Below, in pieces: positions 45,426 through 54,680 of a stretch of DNA of 64,000 bases. Every line of letters begins with the position of its first letter. Positions within the stretch are counted from its first letter, which is position 1. The position numbers and the translations under genes were made by a program. The DNA is from Mesoterricola sediminis (GTDB lineage: Bacteria > Acidobacteriota > Holophagae > Holophagales > Holophagaceae), in contig NZ_AP027081.1 in the NCBI RefSeq assembly GCF_030295425.1, positions 2,172,965 through 2,236,964 on the forward strand. The letters are read 5' to 3'. The notes beneath the pieces are model-generated. The model was not told the origin of the DNA. It saw only the letters and a list, made by a program, of their open reading frames with translations, and searched no databases.

Positions 45426-45836
45426 TCAGCGGACCTTGGCGATCTTGAGGAGGGCGTCCGAGACGCCCACCCCGCTGGCGGCGAGGTTCCGGCTGTGGAT
45501 GAGGAGCACGGGGCGGCCCGCTTCCCGGGCGATGGCGATCGCGGCCCCCGCGTCCAGCAGGGCGGGGTCGCCGGCGATCACCAGCTTGCCTTCGGCCAGG
45601 TAGGCCTCCAGTTGGCTCCGGTTGGCGGCCCAGGCGAGCGGCGCCTTGGCGTCGGGGGAAATGCCGCCCTTCTTGAGGGCCATGGCCAGGTCCAGGTCGC
45701 GGCAGGCCACGCGGCCCGGCGCCCCGGCGCTGACCGAGATGACCTTGAGGAAGGGAATGAGCTCTGCGGGGGCGATGGCGGGCGGGGCCGCGTTCAGGGC
45801 CGGGGCGAGGCAGAGGAGATGGACCAAATAGCTCAT
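45426..45836 (-). CDS. short YfiR/HmsC-like periplasmic protein
   Basis: A 136-residue exported protein. A hydrophobic N-terminal signal (MSYLVHLLCLAPALNA) is followed by FLKVISVS and ends with GRPVLLIHSRNLAASGVGVSDALLKIAKV. That end matches the closing motif of the YfiR/DUF4154 family (N..A...G...SS.LL.LAK.V). Members are periplasmic inhibitors of diguanylate cyclases. Compared with typical YfiR (about 170-190 residues) it is short at the N-terminus. It lies just downstream of the PiT gene and near the EAL-GGDEF gene, but that protein is cytoplasmic and lacks a YfiN-like periplasmic domain, so a direct partnership is doubtful. Confidence 0.6.
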   Translation of the reverse strand: MSYLVHLLCLAPALNAAPPAIAPAELIPFLKVISVSAGAPGRVACRDLDLAMALKKGGISPDAKAPLAWAANRSQLEAYLAEGKLVIAGDPALLDAGAAIAIAREAGRPVLLIHSRNLAASGVGVSDALLKIAKVR

Positions 45837-45932
45837 GGGCGGGCTCCATCCCGAGGATGGCCCGCGGCCATGACGCCCTGATGAACCGCCCGTAACTTCG
45901 GGCCCGCGGCCCGCGGGTCCCGGCGGTGGGGA

Positions 45933-46931
45933 TCAGAAGAAGGGCTGGATCAGCTTGAAGCAGCCGGCGGCGGCCAGGGCGGAGGCGGGGATGGTCAGGA
46001 CCCAGGCCACCATGATGTTGCCGGCCACGCCCCAGCGCACGGCGGAGGCGTTCATGCTGGCGCCGACGCCCATGATGGCGCCCGTGATGCTGTGGGTGGT
46101 GGAGACGGGGATGCCGAAGTGGGCGGTGGTGAAGAGGACGATGGCGGCGGCGGTCTCCGCGGCGAAGCCGTGGATGGGCCGGAGCTTCACGATCTTGCTG
46201 CCCATGGTCTTGATGATCTTCCAGCCGCCGCTGGCGGTGCCCAGGGCCATCATGGTCGCGCACCCGATCTTGACCCAGAGCGGCACCACCATGGCGTGGC
46301 CGGGGGCCACGTGGAGCTTGCCGTAGATGATCAGGGCCAGGCAGATGATCCCCATGGCCTTCTGGGCGTCGTTCTGGCCGTGGGTGAAGGCCATGGCGCT
46401 GGCGGAGACCAGCTGGAGCTTGCGGAACATGACGTTGACGCGGTTCTGGGAGACCCGGCGGAAGATCCAGAGGATCACCACGATGAGGATCATGCCCATG
46501 AAGAAGCCCAGGACGGGGGAGATGACGATGAAGGCCGCGATCTCCTCCAGCTTGGTCCAGTGGAGGGAATGCCAGCCGGCGTGGGCGACCACGGCCCCGG
46601 CGAGCCCGCCCATGAGGCTGTGGCTGGTGCTGGAGGGGATGCCGAAGTACCAGGTGAGCAGGCCCCAGAAGATGGAGGCCACCAGGGCGGCGATGATGAC
46701 CTGGGGCACGACGAACTGGGCGTCCGCGATGCCCTTGGCGATGGTCGTGGCCACGTGCGTGCCCAGGAGGGCGCCGCCGAAGTTGAGGATGGCGGCCATG
46801 ACGATGGCGTTCCGGGCGGAGAGGACGCCGGTGGAGACGACGGTGGCGATGGCGTTGGCCGTGTCGTGGAAGCCGTTGATGTAGTCGATGGCCCAGGACA
46901 GGAGGACGATGAGTATCAGGGACAGGATCAT
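45933..46931 (-). CDS. pit: PiT-family inorganic phosphate transporter
   Basis: A 332-residue low-affinity phosphate transporter with about 10 helices. The duplicated PiT signatures are NGFHDTANAIATVVSTGVLS (about 19-38) and AFTHGQNDAQKAMGIICLAL (about 190-209), and the paired GIPSSTSHSLMGG and GIPVSTTHSITGA motifs are diagnostic. It imports metal-phosphate with protons. The ATG at 46931 lies 14 bases after the DUF47 gene, so both are surely in one unit. Placing it downstream of pst-phoU-phoB puts high- and low-affinity phosphate uptake together. Confidence 0.95.
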   Translation of the reverse strand: MILSLILIVLLSWAIDYINGFHDTANAIATVVSTGVLSARNAIVMAAILNFGGALLGTHVATTIAKGIADAQFVVPQVIIAALVASIFWGLLTWYFGIPSSTSHSLMGGLAGAVVAHAGWHSLHWTKLEEIAAFIVISPVLGFFMGMILIVVILWIFRRVSQNRVNVMFRKLQLVSASAMAFTHGQNDAQKAMGIICLALIIYGKLHVAPGHAMVVPLWVKIGCATMMALGTASGGWKIIKTMGSKIVKLRPIHGFAAETAAAIVLFTTAHFGIPVSTTHSITGAIMGVGASMNASAVRWGVAGNIMVAWVLTIPASALAAAGCFKLIQPFF

Positions 46932-46945
46932 GGGGGCGGCCGGCC

Positions 46946-47596
46946 TCAGGCGTTGCGCATGACGGTGGAGCCCACCACCTTCGAGACGAGCTCGATGCGG
47001 TCCGTGGCGTCCTCGAGGAGGGCCAGGATCTCCTTCCACTTGATGAGCTCGATGGGATCCTTGGGGTTCTCGAAGATCTCGGCGAGGGCCGCGTGGAAGA
47101 CGGCGTCGGCCTGGTTCTCCAGCTCGTTGCAGCTGAGGATCCGCCGGCTGATGGTCTTCTCGTCGCTCAGGTTCCGCAGGTGGCCGATGAGGGGCCGCAG
47201 CTCCTCGGCGCCGGCCTGCATGAGCTTGCCCAGTTCGATGGCCAGGGGCATCACGTGGGTGATCTTGTAGAGGATCATCCGCTCGCAGACACCGTCCAGG
47301 CAGTCGACCACGTCGTCCAGGGCGTGGGCCAGGTGGAGGATGTCCTCCCGCTCGATGGGCGTGACGAAGGTGCGGTTCAGGCGGTCCACGATCTGGTGGG
47401 TGATCTCATCGCCCGCATGCTCGAAATCCTTCATCTTCCGGCGCATGGCCACCCACTCGCCGGGAGTCTGGCGGGACTTGAATTCGCTGGTAAAAAAGCG
47501 AGCAGCCTCCGTGAGGTTGTCGGCGGAGGCCTCCAGGAGATCGAAAAAGACGAATTCCCGGGGCTTAAGCCAGCTGATGAGCGAATTCAGGGACAT
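46946..47596 (-). CDS. DUF47/PhoU-like accessory protein of PiT
   Basis: A 216-residue helical protein of the DUF47 (TIGR00153, YkaA-like) family, distantly related to PhoU. It begins LNSLISWLKPREFVFFDLLEASADNL. ERIDI-type helices (DFEHAGDEITHQIVDRLNRTFVTPIEREDI) contain the conserved acidic E..ADEI..... pattern that binds metal clusters. It ends ALLEDATDRIELVSKVVGSTV. Genes of this family are almost always paired with pit, as here, and are thought to regulate the transporter. GGAG lies before the ATG at 47596. Confidence 0.93.
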   Translation of the reverse strand: MSLNSLISWLKPREFVFFDLLEASADNLTEAARFFTSEFKSRQTPGEWVAMRRKMKDFEHAGDEITHQIVDRLNRTFVTPIEREDILHLAHALDDVVDCLDGVCERMILYKITHVMPLAIELGKLMQAGAEELRPLIGHLRNLSDEKTISRRILSCNELENQADAVFHAALAEIFENPKDPIELIKWKEILALLEDATDRIELVSKVVGSTVMRNA

Positions 47597-47670
47597 GGGG
47601 GGCTCCAAGTCGGTCCAACCCTTCCATTGTGCCCTGCGCCCCCCGCATCACCTAGGGGAATGGTCACATC

Positions 47671-48381
47671 TCAGGCGTCGACGCTCCCCATGCGGTAGCC
47701 GACGCCCACCACCGTCTCGATGAGGGAGGCGGCCTCGCCCAGCTTGGCGCGCACCCGGCGCACGTGGGCGTCGATGGTGCGGCTCTCGCCCAGGTATTCC
47801 AGGCCCCACACCTGCTGGAGGATCTTCTCCCGGCTCAGGACCCGGCGGGGGTTCTGGAGGAAGTAGGCCAGCAGCTCGAATTCCCGCCGGGTCAGCTCCA
47901 GGGCCGTCCCGTCCACCCGGGCGATGTGCTGGTCGAGGTCCACGGAGATGGGCCCGAAGGTCAGGTGCTGGGGCTTCTCGCCGGGGGCGAGGAAGGAGGC
48001 CCGGCGGAGGATGGCCCGGATCCGGGCGACCAGTTCCCGGCTGGAGTAGGGCTTGGAGATGTAGTCGTCGGCGCCCAGCTCCAGGCCCAGCACCCGGTCG
48101 ATCTCCTCGTTGCGGGCGGTCACCAGGACCACGGGCAGGGCGCGCAGCTTGGCGTCGGCGCGGATCATGCGGAGCACGTCCAGCCCGTCCACGTCCGGGA
48201 GGGTCAGGTCCAGGAGGACGACGTCGGGGCGGGCCGTGGTGCCGGCCGACCCGTGGGCGAGATGGCGCATGGCCTCCTTCCCGGTGCCGAAGCCGCTGAC
48301 GGAGAAGCCCTCCCGGCGGAGGTGCTCCTCGAGGCCCAGGCGGATGTCGGCGTCGTCTTCGAGCAGGAGGAGGTGGGGCAT
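47671..48381 (-). CDS. phoB: phosphate-type response regulator, OmpR/PhoB family
   Basis: A 236-residue two-domain regulator. Receiver (1-120): acidic pair LLEDDADIR, phosphoacceptor D58 in VVLLDLTLPDVDG, Thr in VLVTARN, and Lys in DYISKPYSSREL. Winged helix (about 140-232): ELTRREFELLAYFLQNPRRV and SRTIDAHVRRVRAKLG, ending VGVGYRM. Its place directly after phoU in the pst operon marks it as PhoB rather than another OmpR-type regulator. No kinase gene (phoR) follows. It would bind the Pho-box-like repeat before pstS. Confidence 0.92.
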   Translation of the reverse strand: MPHLLLLEDDADIRLGLEEHLRREGFSVSGFGTGKEAMRHLAHGSAGTTARPDVVLLDLTLPDVDGLDVLRMIRADAKLRALPVVLVTARNEEIDRVLGLELGADDYISKPYSSRELVARIRAILRRASFLAPGEKPQHLTFGPISVDLDQHIARVDGTALELTRREFELLAYFLQNPRRVLSREKILQQVWGLEYLGESRTIDAHVRRVRAKLGEAASLIETVVGVGYRMGSVDA

Positions 48382-48392
48382 CGGGGCTCCGT

Positions 48393-49073
48393 TCAGGATT
48401 CCGGTTCGGGGTTCGCCTGGAGGTAGGGATGCTTGACGTTCACGCCGCCGATGATGAAGAGGACCTCCTCGGCGATGTTGGTGGCCTGGTCGGCAATCCG
48501 TTCCCAGTTCTTCAGGACGATGATGAGGTGGCTGGCCCGCTCGATGGAAGCGGGATCCTCCTTCATGACCTTCAGCAGGTCCCGGTTGATCTGGATGTAG
48601 AGGCCGTCCACGGAGTCGTCCGCCTCGATGACCGACCGGGCCATCTCCGCGTCCCCGTTGACGAAGGCGTCCACGGCCCGGCGGACCATGACGGCCGTCT
48701 CCTCCCCGAGCCGCCGCAGGTTGCCGCCCAGGTCCAGGGGGGGCATGGGGTTCAGGATGAGGGCCCGGCGGGCGATGTTGGTGCAGTGGTCCCCGATCCG
48801 CTCCAGCTCCGGCACGATCTTGAGGGTGGAGGCGATGAGGCGCAGGTCGGAGGCGAAGGGCGCGCGGAGGGCCAGGAGGTCGATGCAGGCCTGGTCCAGG
48901 CGGAGCTCGAGCTCGTCCACCTTCTTGTCCAGCTCGTTCACCTGGCGGGCCTTGGCGTCGCTGCGCTCGATGAGCGCCTCCTGGGTGAGGCCGATCATCT
49001 CCTCCACCTGCCCGGCCATGGCCAGGAGGCTGAACTTGAGGTCCCTGAGCTCGTTGTCGAAGTGCCTGGCCAT
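48393..49073 (-). CDS. phoU: phosphate signalling protein PhoU
   Basis: A 226-residue protein with two three-helix PhoU repeats. Metal-binding acidic motifs are present in each: ELERIGDHCTNIARR (about 90-104) and NWERIADQATNIAEEVLFI (about 190-208), the classical E...D...N pattern. It links Pst transport to PhoB activity. The start is ATG 49073, sharing one base with the pstB stop (TGATG), so translation is coupled. The stop is 11 bases before phoB. Confidence 0.95.
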   Translation of the reverse strand: MARHFDNELRDLKFSLLAMAGQVEEMIGLTQEALIERSDAKARQVNELDKKVDELELRLDQACIDLLALRAPFASDLRLIASTLKIVPELERIGDHCTNIARRALILNPMPPLDLGGNLRRLGEETAVMVRRAVDAFVNGDAEMARSVIEADDSVDGLYIQINRDLLKVMKEDPASIERASHLIIVLKNWERIADQATNIAEEVLFIIGGVNVKHPYLQANPEPES

Positions 49074-49984
49074 CAACCGAATCTCCCGCTGATGTAATCC
49101 TCGGTCATGCGTGCCACCGGGTTGGTGAAGACCTTCTCGGTCAGGCCGGTCTCGATGAGTTTACCCATCCAGAAGAACGCGGTGAAGTCACTGACCCGGG
49201 CCGCCTGCTGCATGTTGTGGGTCACGATGACAATGGTGAAATTCCGCTTCAGCTCGAAGATCAGCTCCTCGATGCGGCTCGTGGCCAGGGGGTCCAGGGC
49301 CGAGCAGGGCTCGTCCATGAGCAGCACCTCGGGCTTCACCGCCAGGGCCCGGGCGATGCAGAGGCGCTGCTGCTGGCCGCCGGAGAGGCCGAGGGCGCTG
49401 TCCTTGAGCCGGTCCTTCACCTCGTTCCAGAGGCCGGAGGCGATCAGGCTGCGCTCCACCGCCTCGTCCAGGACGGACCGGTCCTTGACCCCCTGGATGC
49501 GCAGCCCGTAGGCCACGTTCTCGTAGATGCTCTTGGGGAAGGGGTTGGACTTCTGGAACACCATCCCCATGCGCTTGCGGAGGGAGATGACGTCCACCCC
49601 CGGCGCGTAGACGTCGTCCTCGCCCACCGTGACGCTGCCTTCGATGCGCACGTTGCCGATCAGGTCGTTCATGCGGTTGATGCACCGCAGCAGCGTGCTC
49701 TTGCCGCAGCCGGAGGGGCCGATGAGGGCCATCACCGAGTGCTCCCGGACGTCCAGGTTGATGTCGAACAGGGCCTGCTTCCCGCCGTAGAACAGGTTGA
49801 GGTCCTGGATGCGCACCAGGGGCGGGGCGCTGAGCACCGCGGTGTCGGTGAGGGGCACCTCGCTGACCTTGGGGGCCGCCTGGACCACCGGCGGACCCCC
49901 TGGCGAGGCCGGGGCTCCGGCCGGGAGGGGCTCCGGCACGGCAGGTTGGGGGTCGAATTCCGTCATGGTCGCTCCGGCGGACAT
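49073..49984 (-). CDS. pstB: phosphate ABC transporter ATP-binding protein PstB
   Basis: A 303-residue ATPase. Walker [10 protein letters not shown] (89-97), CINRMNDLI, the PstB-typical [12 protein letters not shown]-like stretch ([19 protein letters not shown]), signature [15 protein letters not shown] and Walker [13 protein letters not shown] are all present. About 50 residues of Pro/Ala-rich sequence precede the conserved core, longer than usual. The ATG at 49984 has GGAGGTGCC upstream and shares a base with the pstA stop; an internal ATG at 49966 is possible but has a weaker site. Confidence 0.95.
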   Translation of the reverse strand: MSAGATMTEFDPQPAVPEPLPAGAPASPGGPPVVQAAPKVSEVPLTDTAVLSAPPLVRIQDLNLFYGGKQALFDINLDVREHSVMALIGPSGCGKSTLLRCINRMNDLIGNVRIEGSVTVGEDDVYAPGVDVISLRKRMGMVFQKSNPFPKSIYENVAYGLRIQGVKDRSVLDEAVERSLIASGLWNEVKDRLKDSALGLSGGQQQRLCIARALAVKPEVLLMDEPCSALDPLATSRIEELIFELKRNFTIVIVTHNMQQAARVSDFTAFFWMGKLIETGLTEKVFTNPVARMTEDYISGRFG

Positions 49985-51546
49985 CAGAAGGCACCTCCGC
50001 CCATTCTGGCGCGGAGCCGGCTGCGCAAGCGTAAGGCGAAGAGGTTGAGGACGACAACGATCAAGAGCAGGAGGAGGGCGGTCATGAAGACCATGGGCTT
50101 GGCGGCCTCGCTGTTGGGGCTCTGGAATCCCACGTCATAGATGTGGAAGCCCAGGTGCATGAACTTGCGGTCCAGGTGCAGGAAGGGGAAGGTGCCGTCC
50201 AGGGGCATGGAGGGGGCCAGCTTGACCACGCCCGTGAGCATCAGGGGCGCCACTTCGCCTGCCCCCCGGGCCATGGCCAGGATGAGGCCCGTCAGGATGC
50301 CGGGCATGGCGCCGGGGATCACCACGTTCCAGAGGGTCTGCCACCGGGTGGCGCCCAGGGCGAGGCTGGCCTCGCGCTGGCTGCGGGGGACGGCGGCCAG
50401 GGCCTCCTCGGTGGCCACGATGACCACGGGGACGGTGAGGAGGGCCAGGGTCAGGGCGGCCCAGAGGATGCCGCCCGTCCCGAAGGTGGGGGAGGGGAGG
50501 CGGTTGGGGAAGAAGATCCGGTCGAGGCTGCCGCCCAGGCCGTAGACGAAGAAGCCCAGGCCGAAGACGCCGAAGACGATGGAGGGGACGCCGGCCAGGT
50601 TGTTGACCGCCACCCGCAGGGTGCGGAGGACGAGGCCCTGCCGGGCGTACTCCCGCATGTAGAGCGCGGCCATCACGCCCAGGGGCACCACGAGGACCGA
50701 CATGATGAGGACCATCATCACCGTGCCGAAGATGGCCGGGAAGATGCCGCCCTCGGTGTTGCTCTCGCGGGGGTCGTCGGCGACGAATTCCGCCAGGCGG
50801 GAGAGGTAGACGCGGACCTTGCCCCAGGTGCCGAGGCGGTTGGCGGGGATGACGCGCAGGACGGAGGCCACGGGGAGGGTCTTGGTGGAGCCGTCCGAGG
50901 CCTCCAGGGTCACGGTGTCGGCGGCGGCCTGGGTCCGGAGGGCCTCGATGCGGGCCTGGACGGCCTGGTAGCGCTCGGTGAGGGTCCGGTTCCGGGCCTC
51001 GAGCCCGGCCCGCTCCGCCTCGGGGGCGCCCTTGAGGTCCAGGCGGACCTCCTCCAGGGCCAGGCTCACGGGGGTCAGCTCGGACTTCTCCAGGCGGTGG
51101 ATGCGCCGGGCGGTGTCCCGGGCGCCGGGGAGCAGCTGCCCGAGGATGTCGAGGGGGGCGCCGGGGAGGGCCTGGCCGCCCCGCTCCACCGCCTTGACCC
51201 GGCCGATGAAGGCGCCGTACTCCAGGCGCTCGATCTCCACGACGTCCGCGGGGTGGCGGGTCTCCTGGATGGCGCTGCGGGGGATCCAGCGGTAGTCCTG
51301 GCCGAACACGTCCCGGTTCCCGGTGCGCACCTGCACCTGGTCCGGCTCCCGGGCCGTGATCTGGCCCAGCACGGGGCCGTCCGCGGTGGCGAGCTCGACG
51401 ACGGGGGCGGGCCAGAAGAAGCCCAGGCCCTTCACCGAGATGTAGCCCACCAGACCGAAGATCATGACGAGGGAGAAGGCGAGGGCCGCCCCCGACAACC
51501 AGATGAAGGCGCTTCCGCGGCGGCGCCATTCGCTGAAGGTGGCCAT
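49984..51546 (-). CDS. pstA: phosphate ABC transporter permease PstA (long form)
   Basis: A 520-residue permease, far above the ~296 of E. coli but similar to the long PstA of pseudomonads. One N-terminal helix ([20 protein letters not shown]) precedes a ~240-residue periplasmic or coiled insertion, including [16 protein letters not shown]. The conserved permease core follows from [17 protein letters not shown], with [20 protein letters not shown] and the EAA loop [20 protein letters not shown]. It overlaps pstC by one base at its start and pstB at its end (both TGATG). Confidence 0.94.
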   Translation of the reverse strand: MATFSEWRRRGSAFIWLSGAALAFSLVMIFGLVGYISVKGLGFFWPAPVVELATADGPVLGQITAREPDQVQVRTGNRDVFGQDYRWIPRSAIQETRHPADVVEIERLEYGAFIGRVKAVERGGQALPGAPLDILGQLLPGARDTARRIHRLEKSELTPVSLALEEVRLDLKGAPEAERAGLEARNRTLTERYQAVQARIEALRTQAAADTVTLEASDGSTKTLPVASVLRVIPANRLGTWGKVRVYLSRLAEFVADDPRESNTEGGIFPAIFGTVMMVLIMSVLVVPLGVMAALYMREYARQGLVLRTLRVAVNNLAGVPSIVFGVFGLGFFVYGLGGSLDRIFFPNRLPSPTFGTGGILWAALTLALLTVPVVIVATEEALAAVPRSQREASLALGATRWQTLWNVVIPGAMPGILTGLILAMARGAGEVAPLMLTGVVKLAPSMPLDGTFPFLHLDRKFMHLGFHIYDVGFQSPNSEAAKPMVFMTALLLLLIVVVLNLFALRLRSRLRARMGGGAF

Positions 51547-53702
51547 CAGAACGTCTCGTAGCGCTTGCGCAGGCGCTGGCGGACCAGCTCGGCTGCGGTG
51601 TTGAGGAGGAAGGTCAGCGCGAACAGGAGGGCCGCGGTGAAGAACAGGAGGCGGTAGAGGGTGCCGTGCACCGGGGCCTCCGGCGTCTCCACGGCGATGT
51701 TGGCCGCCAGGGTCCGCATGCCGTTGAAGGGGCTCCAGTCCAGGACGGGCGTGTTCCCCGTGGCCATGAGCACGATCATGGTCTCGCCGATGGCCCGGCC
51801 CAGGCCCACCATCACGGCGCTGAAGATGCCGGGGCTGGCGGTGGGCAGGACCACCCGCCACGCGGTCTGCCAGGGGCTGGCCCCGCAGGCGAGGCTGGCG
51901 GAGGCCAGGGAGCGCGGCACCGCGGACAGGGCGTCCTCGCTGATGGTGAAGATGATGGGGATCACCGCGAAGCCCATGGCGAAGCCCACCACGAGGCTGT
52001 TGCGCTGGTCGTAGGTGAGGTGGTGGGCGGAGAGGAGCCAGGTCCGGAAGTCGCCGCCCAGGAAGGCCCGCTCGAAGAGGGGCCCGGCCTTGACGGAGAT
52101 GAGGGCGGCCGCCGCCAGGAGGGGCACCAGCCAGAGCACCTCCCAGCCCGTGCCCCAGCCCAGGCGGACGCGGTTCGGCAGCTTCCGCCAGAGGGGGAGC
52201 AGGACCAGGCCCAGGCCCAGGCTCACCGCGGGCAGGACCAGGAGCACCGTGGCGGAACGCTCGAACAGCGGCGCCAGGACCAGGCCCGCCAGGAAGCCCA
52301 GGACCACGGAGGGCAGGGCGGCCATGATCTCCACCAGGGGCTTGATGATGTCCCGCAGGCCGGGGCTGGCGAACTGGCTCGTGTAGAGGGCGCCCAGGAT
52401 GGCCAGGGGCAGGGCGAACACCATGGCGTAGAGGGTGCCCTTCAGGGTCCCGAACACCAGCGGGACCAGGCTCAGCTTGGGCTCGAAGTCGTCGGTGCCG
52501 CCGCTGCTCTGCCAGACGTACTCGGCCTTGGGATAGCTCTCGTAATGGACCTTGCCCCAGAGGGCCTGTCCGCTGATTTCGGGGTGGGGGGCGTCCAGGC
52601 TCCATTCCCGGAGGGGGCCGCCGGCGACGGCGGCGTAGATGCGGTCCCCGCGGGGGGACAGGGCCCCTGCGGTGATCGCGCCCGCGTGGGGGGCGGCGAA
52701 GAGGCGGCGCTCCGTGGTCAGGTGGTCCACGGCCAGGCCGGTGGCGCTCCAGGCCAGGAAGCGCTTGTCCCGCTGGGAGGCCATGAAGCCCTTCACGGGT
52801 CCGTCCAGGGGCTGGAAGCGGTGGAAGAGCTGGAGCTGGGCGGGGCCTTCGGCCCGGATCAACTGGCACGCGACCATGCCGCCGCGGGCCCCGCCCACCA
52901 GGAGGGAGGTCTGGCCCAGGGCGAAGCCGAGGGCGGTGACGGGCTCGCCGACCTCGACCGTCGCGGCCGCTTCGGGCGCGTCCTCCAGGAGGATGGCGTG
53001 GACGGCGCCCTGGCGGGTGCCGGCGAAGAGGAGGGTGCCCTTGGGGTTCCAGGCCGCGCAGGTGGCGTCGGCCCCCTCGGGCAGGGGCAGGGGCTTCCAG
53101 GCCAGGGCGGCCTGGGCGGAGGCCTCCGTTTCGGCCCAGACGAGGCGGCCCTGGGCATCCAGGGCGGCCAGGCGCCACCGGCCGGCGTCGGCGAGGCCGC
53201 CCCCTTCCACCGGGTGGGCGGCGAGGAGCCGGACGTTCCCGGCCGGCATGGCTCCGGTCCAGCGGGCTTCCAGGCCCCAGGGGGCCGTCGCCTCCCCGGA
53301 CGGAGCGCTCCAGGCCAGTTCCAGGAAGAAGAGGCGCCCCTGGGCGTCCACCACCGCGCACCGCCCCTGGGCGTCCAGGGGCGTGGGGGCGGTCCAGGGC
53401 AGGGCGGGGGCCGCCGAGGCGGCGGGCGTGATTGGCTGCCCGTCACCCAGGGCGGCGAGGCCGGTCCGGGGATCGAGGCTGGCGATGCCCCGGCCCGTCT
53501 CGTCGACGGCGAGGGCCGCGCCGGGGGGGAGGGCCCCCGGCGCGAGTTCCCGGCTGCGGGGGGAGCGGAACAGGGGCAGGGCCTCGCTGCCGATGAAGAC
53601 GAGGATGCCCAGCACGGCCGCGATGATCGTCATCCCGCCCAGGGTGATGACCCAGTGCATGATGCCGTCCAGCCGCTTGGCCCTGTCGAGGATGCTGCTC
53701 AT
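51546..53702 (-). CDS. pstC: phosphate ABC transporter permease PstC (long form)
   Basis: A 718-residue permease; E. coli PstC has 319. An N-terminal helix (ITLGGMTIIAAVLGILVFIG) precedes a ~380-residue periplasmic insertion with propeller-like features (LGDGQPITPA, CAAWNPKGTLLFAGTRQGAV, ALSPRGDRIYAAVAGG). The permease core starts at LVFGTLKGTLYAMVFALPLA, with SQFASPGLRDIIKPLVEIMA, LPSVVLGFLAGLVLA and the EAA-type loop EDALSAVPRSLASASLACGA. The layout matches the long PstC of Pseudomonas-type Pst systems. It lies 27 bases after pstS. Confidence 0.93.
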   Translation of the reverse strand: MSSILDRAKRLDGIMHWVITLGGMTIIAAVLGILVFIGSEALPLFRSPRSRELAPGALPPGAALAVDETGRGIASLDPRTGLAALGDGQPITPAASAAPALPWTAPTPLDAQGRCAVVDAQGRLFFLELAWSAPSGEATAPWGLEARWTGAMPAGNVRLLAAHPVEGGGLADAGRWRLAALDAQGRLVWAETEASAQAALAWKPLPLPEGADATCAAWNPKGTLLFAGTRQGAVHAILLEDAPEAAATVEVGEPVTALGFALGQTSLLVGGARGGMVACQLIRAEGPAQLQLFHRFQPLDGPVKGFMASQRDKRFLAWSATGLAVDHLTTERRLFAAPHAGAITAGALSPRGDRIYAAVAGGPLREWSLDAPHPEISGQALWGKVHYESYPKAEYVWQSSGGTDDFEPKLSLVPLVFGTLKGTLYAMVFALPLAILGALYTSQFASPGLRDIIKPLVEIMAALPSVVLGFLAGLVLAPLFERSATVLLVLPAVSLGLGLVLLPLWRKLPNRVRLGWGTGWEVLWLVPLLAAAALISVKAGPLFERAFLGGDFRTWLLSAHHLTYDQRNSLVVGFAMGFAVIPIIFTISEDALSAVPRSLASASLACGASPWQTAWRVVLPTASPGIFSAVMVGLGRAIGETMIVLMATGNTPVLDWSPFNGMRTLAANIAVETPEAPVHGTLYRLLFFTAALLFALTFLLNTAAELVRQRLRKRYETF

Positions 53703-53729
53703 GGGGTGCGCTCCCCTCCCGGGATCAGG

Positions 53730-54680
53730 CTACTTGAGAAGGGCCAGGTTCTGGTCGATGACCTTCTTGGGCAGGGGGTAGTAGCCGTCCTTGACCACGA
53801 TCTCCTGGCCCTTGCGGCTGAGGACGAACTTCAGGAACTCCCGGACCAGCGGATCGCCGCTCTTGGGGTTGAAGTAGATGTAGAGGTAGCGGGCCAGGGG
53901 GTACTTGCCGTTGAGGGCGTTCTCGTAGGTGGGCTCGAAGAACTGCTTGCCGTCGCTGGAGAGGGCCAGGGCCTTCACGTCGGAGGTGCGGTAGCCGATG
54001 CCCGAGTAGCCGATGGCGAACTTGTCCGTGCCCACGCTCTGGACCACGGAGCTGGAGCCGGGCTGCTCCTTGACGGTGTCCTTGAAGTCGCCCTTCTCGA
54101 GGGCGTGCTCCTTGAAGTAGCCGTAGGTGCCGGAGGCGCTGTTGCGGCCGTAGAGGCTGATGGGCTTGGGGGCGAACTCGGCCTTGAGCCCCAGCTCGCC
54201 CCAGGTGCGGATCTCGCCGGCGCCGGACTTGCGGGTCTTGGAGAAGATCCCGTCCAGCTCCTTGACGGTCAGCTTCGTCAGGGGGTTCTTCTTGTTGACG
54301 AACACGCCCAGGGTGTCCAGCGCCACGGCGACCTTCACGGGCTTGACCTTGTGCCGGGCCTCGAACTTGTCGATCTCCTCCTTCTTCATCTCGCGGCTCA
54401 TGGGCCCGAGGTGGGAGGTGCCCTCGACCAGCGCCGGGGGGGCGGTGCCGGAGCCCTTGCCCTCGACCTGGATCTTGACGGCGGGGTACTCCTTGTTGAA
54501 GGCCTCCACCCAGAAGGTCATCAGGTTGTTCAGGCTGTCGCTGCCCACAGAATTGAGGTTGCCGCTGATGCCCGGGGCCTTCTTGTAGGGCGGGATCGCG
54601 GCGTCCACCTTGACGGCCTTGTCGGCGTGGAGGGCGAAGCCCACCGCGAGGCAGGCGATCATCCGGATGGCCTTTTGCAT
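53730..54680 (-). CDS. pstS: phosphate-binding protein PstS
   Basis: A 316-residue periplasmic phosphate-binding protein. A signal peptide (MQKAIRMIACLAVGFALHA) is followed by NSVGSDSLNNLMTFWVEAFN, GKGSGTAPPALVEGTSHLGP (phosphate-binding GxGSG loop) and NSASGTYGYFKEHAL, a second anion-binding segment typical of PstS. The ATG at 54680 is preferred because GGAGCAGC lies before it and the signal peptide starts there; an in-frame ATG 75 bases upstream has no such support. It is the first gene of the pst operon. Confidence 0.95.
   Translation of the reverse strand: MQKAIRMIACLAVGFALHADKAVKVDAAIPPYKKAPGISGNLNSVGSDSLNNLMTFWVEAFNKEYPAVKIQVEGKGSGTAPPALVEGTSHLGPMSREMKKEEIDKFEARHKVKPVKVAVALDTLGVFVNKKNPLTKLTVKELDGIFSKTRKSGAGEIRTWGELGLKAEFAPKPISLYGRNSASGTYGYFKEHALEKGDFKDTVKEQPGSSSVVQSVGTDKFAIGYSGIGYRTSDVKALALSSDGKQFFEPTYENALNGKYPLARYLYIYFNPKSGDPLVREFLKFVLSRKGQEIVVKDGYYPLPKKVIDQNLALLK

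Noticed and set aside
43100-45836. A YfiR-YfiN-type partnership between the YfiR-like protein and the EAL-CBS-GGDEF protein
   Set aside because: The EAL-GGDEF protein has no membrane or periplasmic segment, and other genes lie between on both strands.
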